The position numbers and the translations under genes were made by a program. Below, one piece after another: positions 43,363-55,482 of a stretch of DNA of 64,000 bases (the stretch's first letter is position 1; each line of letters opens with the position of its first letter). The stretch spans positions 346,921,879 through 346,985,878 of the forward strand of contig NC_080571.1 in NCBI RefSeq assembly GCF_030247185.1, in the 5' to 3' direction. Below the pieces are notes generated by a model that ran no database searches, was not told the DNA's origin, and worked only from the letters and a program-made list of their open reading frames with translations. This DNA comes from Malaya genurostris. Its lineage: Eukaryota; Arthropoda; Insecta; Diptera; Culicidae.

Positions 43363-44091
43363 ATCGATAATCGGTACAATTTCTTCGTGCAGAAAAATCT
43401 TTCTCAGCTCAATTTTCTCTTCCGCCAAGATCGGGCATTTTGGCCAACTGTGTTCGCAGTTATATAAAAACGTCGGTCCCACGAACCAACTGCTCATCGG
43501 ACTTATATCGGCTCCGCTTTTCCACCTAGTGGCACAATCAGCGGGATTTAAATTAGATGGGACATAGCACCACTCCGTTACTTCCGACAAGGAAAGGATT
43601 TCACCTACTCTGAATCCCACAAACTGATGATAACGTCGGCTATCAGAGTGCAACCAGGATAGCACAGTCGTCGAGTCTGTCCAGAAGAACTTCCGTTTAA
43701 TGGGCAACGTGAGAGCATCTCGTACACTGCTTGTCAGGCGTACACCAATCAGTGCTGCCTGTAATTCAAGTTTGGGAATGCTTAAAGGTTTCAGTGGAGC
43801 AACCTTTGTCTTCGATGCTACTAGACTGCAGTTTGGACCTTTGAAGACACATCGCAAGTACATCACACAAGCATAGGCTGCTTCACTGGCGTCGACGAAC
43901 GTATGAAGTTCACAGTACTCCAAGGATGTTATATCAGCTTTTGGTAGAAAGCATCGTGGAATGAATATTTGATCAAGAGACTGCATAACTTTTACCCATC
44001 TTTGCCATTTACTTTTCAAGTTATCGCTGATTTCTTCGTCCCAGGCAGTTCCCGCTCTCCAAATATCTTGTATTAATATTTTGCCATGCAC
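43363..44091 (-). CDS. BEL RNase H region (Pao retrotransposon peptidase/RNase H segment)
   Basis: The frame begins just after the RT deletion and runs into the MITE (stop at 43324 within it). It contains GKILIQDIWRAGTAWDEE, the segment that normally follows the RT. An RNase H fold follows, with acidic positions in FVDAS, LELQAAL, FWTDSTTV and NPADCATR. RNase H removes RNA from the RNA-DNA hybrid during reverse transcription. The frame is intact to the MITE but is not in phase with the Gag-protease frame. Confidence 0.85.
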
Positions 44092-44111
44092 GGTGTAACA
44101 AGATATTAACC

Positions 44112-46739
44112 CTAAGGGGTCAAAAACGGTCGGATTTTTTCTGGTTTACGGGGGTGCTTCACAACGCCGAGAGGCAGGTACCAGACGCTATTGGCGTCAA
44201 TAGAACACAATTCATCACTCGTAGCATGGTGAGCATACCCTTTCGTCTCGTAATCGCGAATTTGTTCTTCTAACCTACTGCGTAAGTACGGATCCCGTTG
44301 TAGTCTTTTTTCTAGTCCTTGCAAGCGGTTAAGGGCCATTGAATAACTGTCAGGAAAATGCACACTGTCTTGTTTCCATAGAAGCCCTGATTCAAACCCA
44401 CGACCAACTCTTCTTGTCGTTTTTTTGAGGATGTCTAATGCGCGCTTGTCGGCGTCCGATTCCATTTTTTTTGTGATTGTAGCACCTTCGATGGCGAAGT
44501 ATTCCTTTACTAACTGATGGAGATCTTCATCTCCGGGTTGCGGGCTATCGTGCAAGTTGTTAAATGCACTACCATCGGGAGAACGTTTAGTCGTAGCACG
44601 TCCATAGATGCACCACCCCAAACGTGTTTTTGCAGCGATCGGTTCATTTTTCCTACCTTCACGAATTTTCAACGGTACTTGCACTCGCAGATTATCAATA
44701 CCTATCAGGATACGAGGTCGAACGGATTCATAACTTTCTACAGGGATACCTCTCAAGTGAGGATATACTTGAGACAATTTTTTGTAACAGAGCGTTTGGG
44801 AAGGAAAGTCTGCTAGGCTAATAGTTCGAACATTTTCCAAACAGTGCCTTTTCTTGCTTGACACACCTGAAATCTGAATACGAATTAACTGCGAATCGGG
44901 CTCTGTCCGCTCTATCTGCCCCGTCCAGCGTAAACATAACGATGTGCGAGGGCCTTCTGCGCCCAGATCAAAGGCTAGTGTATCCTCGATCATGGTGAGA
45001 GACGAACCATCGTCAAGGAAAGCGAACGTATCCACATGTCTCTTGTTCCCATACAACCGTACGGGGACAATGCGAAACAAATTAGATGATGTCAATGCGT
45101 GCACTGCAACCAATGATTTGTTTACTTCGATTATATTAGGGTGAAGCAATGTATGATGGCGATGATTGCACCCGTCTACTTTGCATCCCTTCCAATTTCT
45201 GCAAGGCCAACGTCCATGCATACACAAGCATGTTCTACACAACCCTTTCTGCTGAATAAACTTCCAACGTTCATCTATCGTGAGACTGAGGAATTTTGTA
45301 CAATCTGCTATACGATGATCTATGTTCGCGCAACAGCAACACTGCTTCGTGGGCATACGATTCTGTTCCATTGTCAATGACATTGTATCGTAAGGTTCTT
45401 TTTCGATTTCCGAATCATCCTGCGAGTGAACATACAATTTCTCTAATCTCAACTTCTCTTTGTTTCTGGGGCAGTCGAATGGTAATGGCGTCACATCGAC
45501 AGCTGCGTCTACAATACCAGACATAAACTTCGAAAATGATTCGAGATTTACATAGTCCGTTCGACGTTTTACACAGGCCCATTCAAGCTTAAGATTAGCG
45601 GGTAATTTATCTACCAGTTCTGCTAGTAGGCACGGGTTTGACAAGTGTGCCTCTTGTTTAGCTGCTATTAAATGGTCACAAAGATTCGTCACTGCCATTC
45701 CAAAGGTAATCACCGTCTCAAGTTTATCGGTTTTTGGCGGTGGGACGCCGCGCACTTTTTTTAGTAGAGAATTAATGATCATTTCTGGTTTTCCGTAAAG
45801 TTTCTTCAACGTTTCAATGACGCTTGGAACCGATTCTGGTAAGAGCAAGCGGCTTTTTACTGCCTCCAGGGCGGGACCATGTAACGATCGTTGGAGTCGC
45901 ACCATGTTCTCCACATCTGTGTAACCGCACGCCGCCGTCGTCACAGTGAAATTGCTCACAAACAGGGGCCAATCATCAGGATTGCCCGTAAATGATGGCA
46001 GCTCACACTTCATTACCTGCCTGGCAGCGATTTGTTGACGAGACGGACCCGTGACTGCATTAGCAGTTGTGGCCGGTCTCGAGGTACAATCTAATAGTTT
46101 CGATGACGCCGAAAGATCGTTCGATAGCTGTGGCGAGGTTGTCGGAGACTGCGAATGACACGTGTACTGCGTTGCACGAGCGCTACTCATCGAATGTGTG
46201 TTTCTGTGTGTGGATCTTATAGATGGCTCACCTTGCGATAAACCCTGCTGACTCATCAACCACTTTTCAACTGCACTTCGGTTCTTTGCTCCACTTACGC
46301 TACTACGAATATTTTGCTCGTCGTCCTCTAAGTTTGAGGCCATCAAATCGAATTTTTCTTGTAGGGACTTTTCTTCCTCCTCTTGGCGTTTCTTCCGATA
46401 CTCTTCTTTTTGTTCCAACATCTTTCGCGAGTATTCTTCCTCCTCCTCTAGCCGTTTCAAACGCAATGTTTTCAGCTCTTCTAGCATTTGAATTTGCAAT
46501 GCTGTCGGTGCTGCCGAGATTTTGCTTTTACCACTGCGCTGTGATTTTGTCTCAGTATGTCGGTCTACGGTTGACTTACATTTCATGCAAACGAAACTTC
46601 GGTTTGTTTCAGAAATAGATTCATTCACATCGGCACAGCTATAGTGGCACCATAACTGGCACCTGTCACATTGTACCATATTTTCCGAGGCATTTTCGCG
46701 ATCGCAAAAAATGCAGTCAAATCCAAATGACTCTTCCAT
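44112..46739 (-). CDS. BEL Gag-protease polyprotein with N-terminal PHD finger
   Basis: The 875-residue frame starts at an ATG 32 nt inside the 5' LTR. Residues ~9-55 form a C4HC3 PHD-type zinc finger (CIFC, CDRC, HYSC, CMKC). A Glu/Arg-rich coiled coil spans about 85-150. A Gag capsid-like region (PSFTGNPDDWPLF onward) spans about 245-420, followed by cysteine/histidine knuckles (CCCCANIDHRIADC, CRTC, CNHRHH). A retropepsin-like aspartic protease has FLDDGSS near residue 576. The start of the RT follows (LPLGVVKHPRKPEKIR), after which the frame ends. The catalytic RT core, including the expected DD box, is missing between about 44112 and 44132, an estimated loss of about 1 kb. Confidence 0.9.
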   Translation of the reverse strand: MEESFGFDCIFCDRENASENMVQCDRCQLWCHYSCADVNESISETNRSFVCMKCKSTVDRHTETKSQRSGKSKISAAPTALQIQMLEELKTLRLKRLEEEEEYSRKMLEQKEEYRKKRQEEEEKSLQEKFDLMASNLEDDEQNIRSSVSGAKNRSAVEKWLMSQQGLSQGEPSIRSTHRNTHSMSSARATQYTCHSQSPTTSPQLSNDLSASSKLLDCTSRPATTANAVTGPSRQQIAARQVMKCELPSFTGNPDDWPLFVSNFTVTTAACGYTDVENMVRLQRSLHGPALEAVKSRLLLPESVPSVIETLKKLYGKPEMIINSLLKKVRGVPPPKTDKLETVITFGMAVTNLCDHLIAAKQEAHLSNPCLLAELVDKLPANLKLEWACVKRRTDYVNLESFSKFMSGIVDAAVDVTPLPFDCPRNKEKLRLEKLYVHSQDDSEIEKEPYDTMSLTMEQNRMPTKQCCCCANIDHRIADCTKFLSLTIDERWKFIQQKGLCRTCLCMHGRWPCRNWKGCKVDGCNHRHHTLLHPNIIEVNKSLVAVHALTSSNLFRIVPVRLYGNKRHVDTFAFLDDGSSLTMIEDTLAFDLGAEGPRTSLCLRWTGQIERTEPDSQLIRIQISGVSSKKRHCLENVRTISLADFPSQTLCYKKLSQVYPHLRGIPVESYESVRPRILIGIDNLRVQVPLKIREGRKNEPIAAKTRLGWCIYGRATTKRSPDGSAFNNLHDSPQPGDEDLHQLVKEYFAIEGATITKKMESDADKRALDILKKTTRRVGRGFESGLLWKQDSVHFPDSYSMALNRLQGLEKRLQRDPYLRSRLEEQIRDYETKGYAHHATSDELCSIDANSVWYLPLGVVKHPRKPEKIRPFLTP

Positions 46740-46771
46740 TATTCACTAATAGTGAAATTCTTTGAAGAAAT

Positions 46772-47072
46772 TGTAACGAAATTTCTCTTTTGTCGTAAAT
46801 TAAACACGTTCTTCACAGTAGACCTTCACGGTAAGCTTCAAAGCTGAAATAATATTTTATTAATATTAGGAATTCATTATAAAGTGTTCTTACAATTTCA
46901 GTGTTCAGATTAACTAAATTTCGCTCAAATGCAATATTCACGCTGATCGATCGAGGTTATTCTCGTGCACGTTTCCTTTGTGTGTCACATCTCTTGATCC
47001 AGAAGGTTGGCTATCCGCGAGCCTGGTTGCTAGTTACACCGAACCGATGACGAACGAGGGACCTCCGCAACA
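46772..47072 (-). repeat. BEL 5' LTR (301 bp)
   Basis: Carries 9 bp more than the 3' LTR and is otherwise identical. Promoter elements were not identified with confidence. Confidence 0.92.
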
Positions 47073-47077
47073 GTTAT
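47073..47077. repeat. 5-bp target-site duplication of the BEL element, right
   Basis: GTTAT, matching 40115-40119. Confidence 0.85.
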
Positions 47078-47639
47078 ATTACCTTGCTATCGAGGAAACG
47101 ACATGAACTGATCAAGTCTGAATAAGAAGTAAAGTAGAACATTTTCAAAAAAAAAGTGGAATCAATCTGTAAAACAAAACATAGACAAAAGACCGGCACT
47201 AGCATTCAAATACACTAATATTTCTTCATCATTATCTCCAGACGACTGTACTAAAGTTTCTCGATAAGATTTGAGATATGGGAACACTTATTTGTATTCG
47301 TGTAATCCACCATCAGCGTCATTTAGTTAAGTGTTATAAATTTTGGGGTGCATTTCTACCCCATAATTGAAGCATCATTCGAGTTTAGTAAATTTTACTA
47401 TAATATATTGATTTTTTGTAAAACTTGTCCCAAAATTAAGTCTCTCTTTTACATTCATTTTACCATAACTCCAGCATTTCCTAACCGAATAATGAAGAAA
47501 TCATGTGTTACACGATATAAAACACTGCACAGTAATCCGAATTCAAAATTTAGGGGGACACAAACATTTGTGACTTGGCCTTAAGCTTTAAAGCTATGAA
47601 CAAACGATCAGTGACAAAAAAGCTATATTCTGATGCAGA

Positions 47640-47965
47640 TGGTATTAGGGTTGCTCTTATTATTAGGATGTTGTTCAAAGTTGTTCTTTTTAGAACTATT
47701 AAAATATTCCCAAAGAACTATACGAACTTTTCCTTCACTGAGTACATAAATCTACTATTTTTTTAGTTTTATTTATGTAGTAGAATATGTTTGTCGTCAA
47801 TAACACATATCTTGGAATAAATGCACTGTTACCATTCTGGAACTAAAGCGAATTTTGATATTCGGAAGTGTGAAAGTAATATGTCAGTTTTATTCGTATT
47901 TACGTCTTCCAGTTATGTCTCTGTCATTAGCCATCCGCCTTTTTTGTGACATGCTAAGGAATTTT
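47640..47965 (+). repeat. Dispersed repeat family R, partial copy
   Basis: Matches 32430-32765 in the same orientation, sharing TTAGAACTA, GTAGAATATGTTTGT, ATTCGGAAGTG-like and CAGTTATGTCT blocks. Confidence 0.65.
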
Positions 47966-49770
47966 AAAAAACACTGAGAGAATTATACCAACGTTCGCAA
48001 GAGTTAGCGCGAAATGCTTCTATTAGAAGCTCATGTAAAATGGTTATTAATGTGTTGACAGAAACAGAATTTTTCGTAACATCTTTACAAATTAAATGAA
48101 CATGAAAACATTTTCAATCGGTGTACAATCATTTGGCATTGCGTAAAATTTTCAGTCAAATGCTCCGTGTTTCCCGAGCTGGTTCGGAGAAAACGAAAAT
48201 TAGTTTCTGCATAATTGAAATTAACTCGCATGATTTTCATTCAACTGCCTCACCCAAGCAACAAAAGTAGCACACAGTCTATGCCCCAAGCTCTCGTTCA
48301 TCGGCACAGGTATCTCCAGCACCGGCAATCATAGTAGGCCGCTGGCTAAGGGAAGATCAAATGGGAAAAATTGCAGTGGAAACGATTGTGCACTCCCGGG
48401 TTGCTATGTTTATTCGACTTTCGACAGAAAGTTAATGAGAAATCGAAACGTTTGGTCATAAATCAATGGGAAATCGAAAAGGGTCGATCGGGCCTCGATG
48501 ACTGTTTGTTTAGAAACGAATGGCTGGAAATTATTGTATGTAATTAAAGTATTTCCAATGATGCCTGGAAAGGTCAGGATTGTACTTGAATGTGTGTTGA
48601 AATTAATTAGGTTCCAGACACACAAAAAAAATTGTTTGTTTTCAGGATAGTATACATTTCTGTATTTCATTTGACATCTTGTGAATATAAAATTCCAGCT
48701 TATTTGCATTCATCAGTAAGCTCCATTGCGTTTCAATGAAACAATCAGTTCATAATCAAACATTCAAACCATGCAGTTGGAAAATGGTTTATTATTTATG
48801 AAAGAACTTTCTCACGTCGTTTCGCCTGTAGAAGACTCAAAGAGGAAATGACTTTCTCGCACGTCCCACTGCACAACACCTAAGAAGAAGAAAGAACGGA
48901 GCAGTACCAATCTAGGAACAGTATCAGGCCAATGAACCGAACTACCTCAAACTTGAACTGCGTTGTCGCAAACTATGCAGTGAGTCAGAAAATTTATCAG
49001 AAACACCCTTTGTCCTTTTTCCGTCATTTTCCGTCATATATCGGTATTGTTAAATGAGCAAACGGGTCTATTGAAGTGGAAGCAAAAGACAATTCATTGC
49101 TCCCGGAGCCATTCCTGAAACTACGCTTTGGAGAACCGAAGATAGTTTTCAACGGAACTGAGGAATTATCTGGTGACTGGTTTTGCCTGCTATCACAAAC
49201 GTAGCTGTTCCAGTTGATAGATCTAAACTGTCTGCCGGTTTGGTTCGCTTTGGTAGCACAGAAGACGGTGCAAAATTCCCGCAGGTTAGTACGAGTACTT
49301 CCCTGGAACACGGCTTGAAACATACGGCTTCCATTCCACCACCGTAGAAACAATAGTCTCCCTTTTTTGCCGAGAGTGGGTTCAACTGCAAAAGCGCTAC
49401 CAACTGAAATGTAGTTGGTGATACGGAATAAAAGAGTCTCGCTTTGATGGCCTATAGTTCTGCTAATTGTAATTATTGCTTTCTTTCAAGCACCGAGAGT
49501 ACGTTTTGTTTGAGTTTTCTTTCCGATTCCAGTGCTCAGGTGAACCGGAGAATTGTCCGTGCTTTGGATCTTCTACTTTGCTAGCAAATAGTGATTGCTT
49601 TTTATGGAGTAGCAAAAACACTTTTCAAGTGTTGCACAAGACTTCATTTTTATTCATTCAATGATTTGACCCAGTTTAACATTCTGGAGGCTAAACTGGT
49701 TCGGTTTCCGCTATGACAATTAAACATTATTCATTCGAATAAACTCCTTTTATTTTCTGCTTAAAACGAT
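47966..49770. other. Unassigned sequence
   Basis: No domain-bearing frame is seen. CACCCAAGCAACAAAAG near 48252 resembles the end of MITE family M, but no opposite end is found. Frames at 49024-49403 on the minus strand carry no recognisable motif. Confidence 0.35.
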
Positions 49771-49775
49771 TATTT

Positions 49776-50257
49776 GTGTCCCACCTTTGGAAACCGAAAT
49801 CGGTTTTTCAAATCTTGCGGAGCCAGAGGAATCTGACTCGGACGGAAATAGTGAAGATACCTCGTTTGTCACTTCTCAAGGGTCTGTTAAGAGGAGATTA
49901 CCAAACCACAAAATACCAAAAAAGACACCTAAAATTACACCTTCAAAAAAAGATCCCCGTGTTAAAGCTAAAAAGCCAAATTTAGAACCAAAAACTGTGC
50001 CTCCTGGTTTGTCAAATTCACAAACCAATCCAGGAACTAGCACAAGAAAAGACAATAATCCAGGGGGCTCCGTTTCACAGCCACCATCAGGATTACTGAA
50101 GTTTTCTGAAATTGTAGAATGGATTCTCGCAGCATTCAATATTTCTGAACCTCTAAAGACCCTCATCACGGCATTCCTTTCAATAGCTAAAACTTTTTTG
50201 AAACAGTTATCAGCTCGATGGCCATTTGTCTCAGGGTTTGTATCATTTGATGGATAA
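49776..50257 (+). pseudogene. I-clade retrotransposon ORF1, C-terminal part
   Basis: The frame is open from about 49776 without an ATG and ends at the TAA at 50255-50257. A Lys/Pro-rich low-complexity region precedes a hydrophobic C-terminal block (EIVEWILAAFNISEPLKTLI to FVSFDG) that resembles ORF1 proteins of I-like elements in mosquitoes. The N-terminal part is missing, so the element is 5'-truncated. Its stop overlaps the ORF2 start (ATGGATAA, 8 nt). Confidence 0.65.
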
Positions 50258-53200
50258 TTTATCATCCGCCGCAAATGATTCAATCACTGTCCTGCAGTGG
50301 AATTGTCGAAGCATCATGCCAAAACTTGATTCATTTAAAGTTTTGTTGCATAGTCAAAAATGTGATGTATTTGCTTTGTGCGAAACATGGCTTACATCAA
50401 ACATAGCCTTAAATTTTAATGACTTTAACATTATACGTCTCGATAGAGACTCTCCGTATGGTGGAGTGATAGATTAAACATTCCTTCGACTTCTGGTATA
50501 AAAGTTGTTGTTCGTCAAATAAACATTAAAGGAAAGGACATTTCCATTGCTTCGGTATATATTCCTCCAAAAGCTCAAGTTGGACAACGACAGCTTAATA
50601 CAATTGTCGAAGCCCTTCCTGCTCCACGATTGATTCTGGGAGATTTCAATTCGCACGGAATGATGTGGGGTTCCGTTTACAATGATAGCAGATCATTTTT
50701 AATACAAAATATTTGCGACAATTTTAGCATGATGGTATTAAATATGGGTAGCATGACACGGATTCCAAGACCTCCTGCACGTCCAAGATTTATCTCTTTG
50801 CTCGACTTCAATTCGACTAGATTGCACCTGGAAAGTATTTCCTGATTTACATGGTAGCAATCATTTACCAATCTTCATCTCAATTAGCAGTAACAAAGGC
50901 ATTGCTAATTCAGTTAATATTCCATATGATTTGACAAAAAATATTGACTGGATAAAATTCCAAAGTAATATTTCAAGTGTCTTAACTACAATGGAAGAGC
51001 TCCTCCCACTTGAAAAATATAACTTCCTCGTTTGTTCGATTCTGGAGCCCCCAGAACAAGCCCAAACCAAACGATTTCTTGGTCCATCGTCTAACAGAAG
51101 GCCTCCAAACCCATGGTGGGACAAATAGTGCTCAGATGCTAAACTCGCAAAACAAAATGCTTGCAAGACGTTTCTAAAACGGGGAGGAGGAACTTCTCAG
51201 AATTTTGAAAAACTTATGGTTTTAGAAACAGAGTACAAGAGCATACTTCGAAAAAAATGTAGCTACAGGAGACATTTTGTCGAAGGTTTGCCAAGAGAAA
51301 CCTCAATGAGCACTCTTTGGAATGCGGCCAGACGAATGAAGAACCGTAACGTAGGAAATGAGAGTGAGGAATACTCGAATCGATGGATATTTGATTTTGC
51401 GAGGAAAGTCTGTCCAGATTCTGTTCCTACGCATAACATTATTAGGGAGTCTTCTCCAAATGATGATTTCATTGATAGCCCCTTTTCAATGATGGAATTT
51501 TCCATAGCACTCATGTCTTGTAACAATAACGCTCCTGGGTTGGACAGAAATAAATTCAACTTGGTGAAGAATCTGCCCGACCTTGAAAAAAGGCGTTTGT
51601 TGGAATTGTTCAACAAGTTTCTTGAGCAAAATATTGTTCCAGCTGACTGGAGGCAAATGAAAGTTATCGCCATTCAAAAGCCGGAGAAACCAGCTTCCAA
51701 TCACAGCTCATATATACCCATTGCAATGTTGTCCTGCATCAGAGAATTGTTCGAAAAAATTATTCTCCGACGTCTCCACACTTGGGTCGAGACGAACGGT
51801 TTGTTGTCAGATACTCAGTTTGGCTTCCGTAGAAATAAAGGGACGAATGATCGCCTTGCATTACTTTCCTCTGACATCCAAATTGCCTTCGCTCAAAAGC
51901 AACAAATGGCATCTGTATTTTTAGACATTAAAGGAGTATTTGATTCAGTTTCCATTGATGTTCTTTCAGACAAGCTTCACCAAAATGGACTCCCAGCGGT
52001 TATAAATAATTATTTGCACAACCTTTTGTCAGAGAAGTGCATGTATTTTTCACATGCCGATTTGGCAACACTCAGAATTAGTGACATGGGTCTCCCGCAA
52101 GGCTCATGCCTCAGTCCGCTCCACTATAATTTTTACGTGAATGACATTGACAGCTGTCTAGTAACCCCACGCACACTAAGACAATTGGCAGATGATGGCG
52201 TGGTTTTAGTTACTGGACCCAAAGCTGTTAACCTGCAAAAACCATTGCAAGATACTTCAGATAACTTGTCCGTTTGGGCTGTTCATCTTGGTATCGAATT
52301 CTCTGCGGAGAAAACAGAGCTGGTCGTCTTTTCAAGAAAGCATGATCCCGCGCAGCTTCAACTTCATATGATGGGAAGAATGACCCAACAGGTTTTGACT
52401 TTCAAATACCTCGGAGTGTGGTTCGATTCCAAATGCACGTGGGGAGGACACATTAGGTTTCTGATAACGAAATGCCAACAAAGAGTAAATTTTCTTCGAA
52501 CAATAACAGGATCTTGGTGGGGTTCTCATCCGCAAGATCTAATAAAATTGTATCAAACAACGATACTTTCAGTGATGGAATATGGATGCGTTTGTTTTCG
52601 TTCCGCTGCAAACTCTCATTTTATCAAACTTGAGCGAATTCCGTATCGTTGTTTGCGAATTGCTTTAGGCTGCATGCATTCGACACATACAATGAGTCTT
52701 GAAGTTCTGGCGGGATTTTATCCATTGAAGGATCGTTTTTGGGAGCTTTCGTGGCGACTGCTAATAAGATGTGAGGTACTGAATCCCCTAGTTATTATTA
52801 ACTTCGAGAGGCGAGTTGAGCTTCAATCTCAAACAAGATTCATGACAGTATATTTTAACCATATGTCACAGGAAATCAACCCTTCAAGATATATTCCTAT
52901 CCGTGTCAGCCTCCTAAATGTCCCTGACTCAACTCTATTTTTCGATACATCCATGCAGCGTGAAGTGCGTGGAATCCCGGATCATCTACGCTCGACGGAA
53001 ATCCCAAAAATATTTTCAAGTAAGTTCAGGCATATTGACTCTGAGAAAATGTTTTACACGGACGGATCGCGAATTGAAGAAGCGACAGGGTTTGGTATGT
53101 TCAACAATAATGTTTCGGCCTCATTTAGGCTTCAAGAACCTGCAACTGTTTATTTAGCAGAGTTATCAGCAGTTCATTATAGCTTGAGTGTAATCATCAC

Positions 53201-53429
53201 ATTATCTCCCAGTCATTATTTTCTCTTCACAGTTAGTCGAGCGCAATTGAAGCCGCTGCTGGCAAAAATGAACCGTTTTTTGGGTAAAATAAGTTCTCAA
53301 CTAATAAATTCCTTGCGTACTCAAGGTAGACTATCCAATGTCCCTGTTCGAGATATTCTTGCTTATCGTGACTTTACATACATGAAACTTCTTTATCATT
53401 TCATTAAATCCATTGGAGTTCCAATTTAA
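50250..53429 (+). pseudogene. I-clade ORF2: endonuclease, reverse transcriptase, RNase H (broken)
   Basis: ATG at 50250 overlaps the ORF1 stop. The endonuclease starts LQWNCRSI and contains ILGDFNSHGMMWGS. It is broken near 50465 (a stop at 50475 in the first frame) and near 50790 (small deletions). The RT is open from about 51216, with GLPQGSCLSPLHYNFYVND and the catalytic LADDG. The RNase H domain has FYTDGSRIEEATG and AELSAVHYSL, then an internal deletion after SPSHYFLFT removes its third acidic region. The C-terminus ends in FIKSIGVPI. Confidence 0.8.
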
Positions 53430-53755
53430 ATTTTATTTTATGTTAGACTGTTTTCTCTTCCATGAGTTCAACCAATAGCCAACTATATGATATTGAATAA
53501 ACGTGATGAACTGATACAAACAAACCTGAAATAGTTATAAGGTCATGTACAAAATAAATGTATTTTATTTAATGTAATTTAAAATAACAATTCGCTTGAT
53601 AAAAACAGTGTTTAGATTAACTAATGAATACCAAAATACTAACATAATATTCGAAATGTATTAGGTTTAAAGTACTATGTATTGTGGATGCCACGGCGAA
53701 GAAAAACTTATGCTTATTGCCTATGAAATAAACGTATTTATGAGAAAAAAAATTC

Positions 53756-55474
53756 GAACGTCGATTTACTAACCACAAAGTTATGACTCGGTGAAGGTAA
53801 ATTTTCGCATGAATGCAGATAGGGCATATTTCGAGAGGGATGACAGTGTTGAGTTAAATCCGATTTCGAATGAGAAGTTAGTCTTGTGACGAAAACTCTC
53901 TTCAAAAGACGTTCACAATGTCGAAATTGTCCGAATTATTCTAAATTAATTGAAACTAGAGATGATATATCTACTTGCATCTCTATTTAAACGGCACATA
54001 TCTTAATTGAAAGAAATAATTGACATGTCCGCAACAAAGAGTATTATTCAGATTATTTACTATTTAAAATTTTGGCTCTCAGAGTCAGAGGTTCAGAGTT
54101 CCCGAGAGATGTCGTAAGCTCGCTAAGTTTGATTTGAAAGGATTCTTAGTGTTCGTAACACTGTCCATTTAGTCAAGTTCCGCATCGGATTGCACTACCA
54201 TCAATATACTTTGCTTTGCTTCAAATTTTGACTAGTAAGATTGCCCATCAGTATTCGGTCCAATTCGTTTGGCATTTTCTTATGGTGTGCTTCAAGTTGT
54301 CTTATTATTAATTTTAGTGCCATTTATTTATACCCGGCTTGAACCGTTTCAGTCGTTCGCCGGGTTTTTATTTCCTTTTTATGATGAACAACCTTCAGCT
54401 ATATGGAACTGATTTCCAATTAAATTTAAAATTTGACATTTTGAGTGAGACGAAATTTCATTTTATCAGATGTATTCAAATCAGTCAAAGAAAAATTAAT
54501 GTTGGTCTTGAAACCAAGACCAAGAGATTGCAGTTTACACAAAATATACTGTCCTAAAATGGAAGAATTATAAGGAATGTTTGACATTGTTTTTTTTTAA
54601 ACTAAGAAAACAAGATCGATAACTTCTTGTTTTGAGATTTTCGTTCTCTCAAAAAACATTTTCATGGGAGACAAAATGACCAAAAAACAAAGCAAAATGC
54701 TCTTTCAGGGCGAACGCGAGTGCATTTCGGAACTGTTTATGAAGATCCTAGGTCCATTATTATACGTCCGATTACCCGATAATGAACTGAAATCGTAACG
54801 AGTGCTCCGAAGCGGCGCACAGTCAGTGGTCCAAAACTGGAAAAAGACGGTCAAAAGTCTGTACTGACTTTCACTGATTTTTAAGAGCTAACGTGTCTTC
54901 GAAGAAGTTTTACAAGATTATATTACGCTTCTTTTGAAAGTGGCACCTTAATTTTTGTGAAGGGGTAGTACCAATTTCGAATGAAAAATTTTTTTCTATC
55001 TTATTATGAAGGAAAAACATTTGAAGTATTTTTGCTGAAGATATAAATAATGTAAAAAAATATTTTTTTGAGAAACTTTATTTTAAAAACATTTTTTTTG
55101 GATTCATCTACGTAGAATCTCCCTCTATTATCGAAGTATCTATTACAAAGTGCGCGTAAACCTGCATAAACAAGCTCATGCTCGCACGCGCAACTTAAGC
55201 AAATTGTTGTGATATTTATTTTGTTTACTTTTTAACAATTAACATTATTAGAAAAAAATCTAAGTGGAACTCGATGCAATTTTTTAGGTCTTTTCAAAGT
55301 TAATCCGAAAAATTATCAAAAGTTCAACACATATTAAAAAAATGGAAAAATGTTCCAAATAAAATATAAAAAGTATTGTAAAAATACAAAACCTTTACGA
55401 AGAGATTTCATTTTTAAACGTGTTGAGTTATCGTAAAGCAACACGTTTTTTAAGACGATATGTTGATCGTGCGA
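53756..55474. other. AT-rich sequence, repeat fragments
   Basis: CTAACCACAAAGTTATGACT near 53768 and the following ~80 bp match 18610-18720. AATCTAAGTGGAACTCGATG near 55258 is the inverse of a block near 56798, outside the nested hAT elements. No gene is seen. Confidence 0.4.
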
Positions 55475-55482
55475 CACTCACT

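Larger units (their letters stand above)
40120..47072 (-). mobile_element. BEL/Pao LTR retrotransposon, RT core deleted, MITE inserted
   Basis: On the minus strand: 5' LTR (46772-47072), a leader of only about 32 nt, Gag-protease frame (46739-44112), RNase H frame (44091 to about 43363), MITE (41957-43361), integrase frame (to 40369), polypurine tract (GGGGAGGGGGA, 40412-40422) and 3' LTR (40120-40411). The LTRs begin TGTTGCGG and end GTTACA. They are identical except for a 9-bp difference near one end. A 5-bp duplication GTTAT flanks the element, as usual for BEL/Pao. Near-identical LTRs indicate recent insertion even though the reverse transcriptase is missing. Confidence 0.92.
49776..53755 (+). 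mobile_element. I-clade non-LTR retrotransposon, 5'-truncated and decayed
   Basis: ORF1 (partial) and ORF2 with endonuclease, RT and RNase H domains occur in the order typical of I-like elements. The presence of RNase H distinguishes it from the Jockey-like copy at 1309-5444. The 3' end is placed near 53755, after GAGAAAAAAAATT, but no target duplication was found. Several indels disrupt ORF2. Confidence 0.75.

Noticed and set aside
54331..54372. CCCGGC...GCCGGG hairpin followed by a T run, resembling a bacterial terminator
   Set aside because: The context is clearly eukaryotic, with no bacterial gene nearby; it is more likely part of a dispersed repeat.
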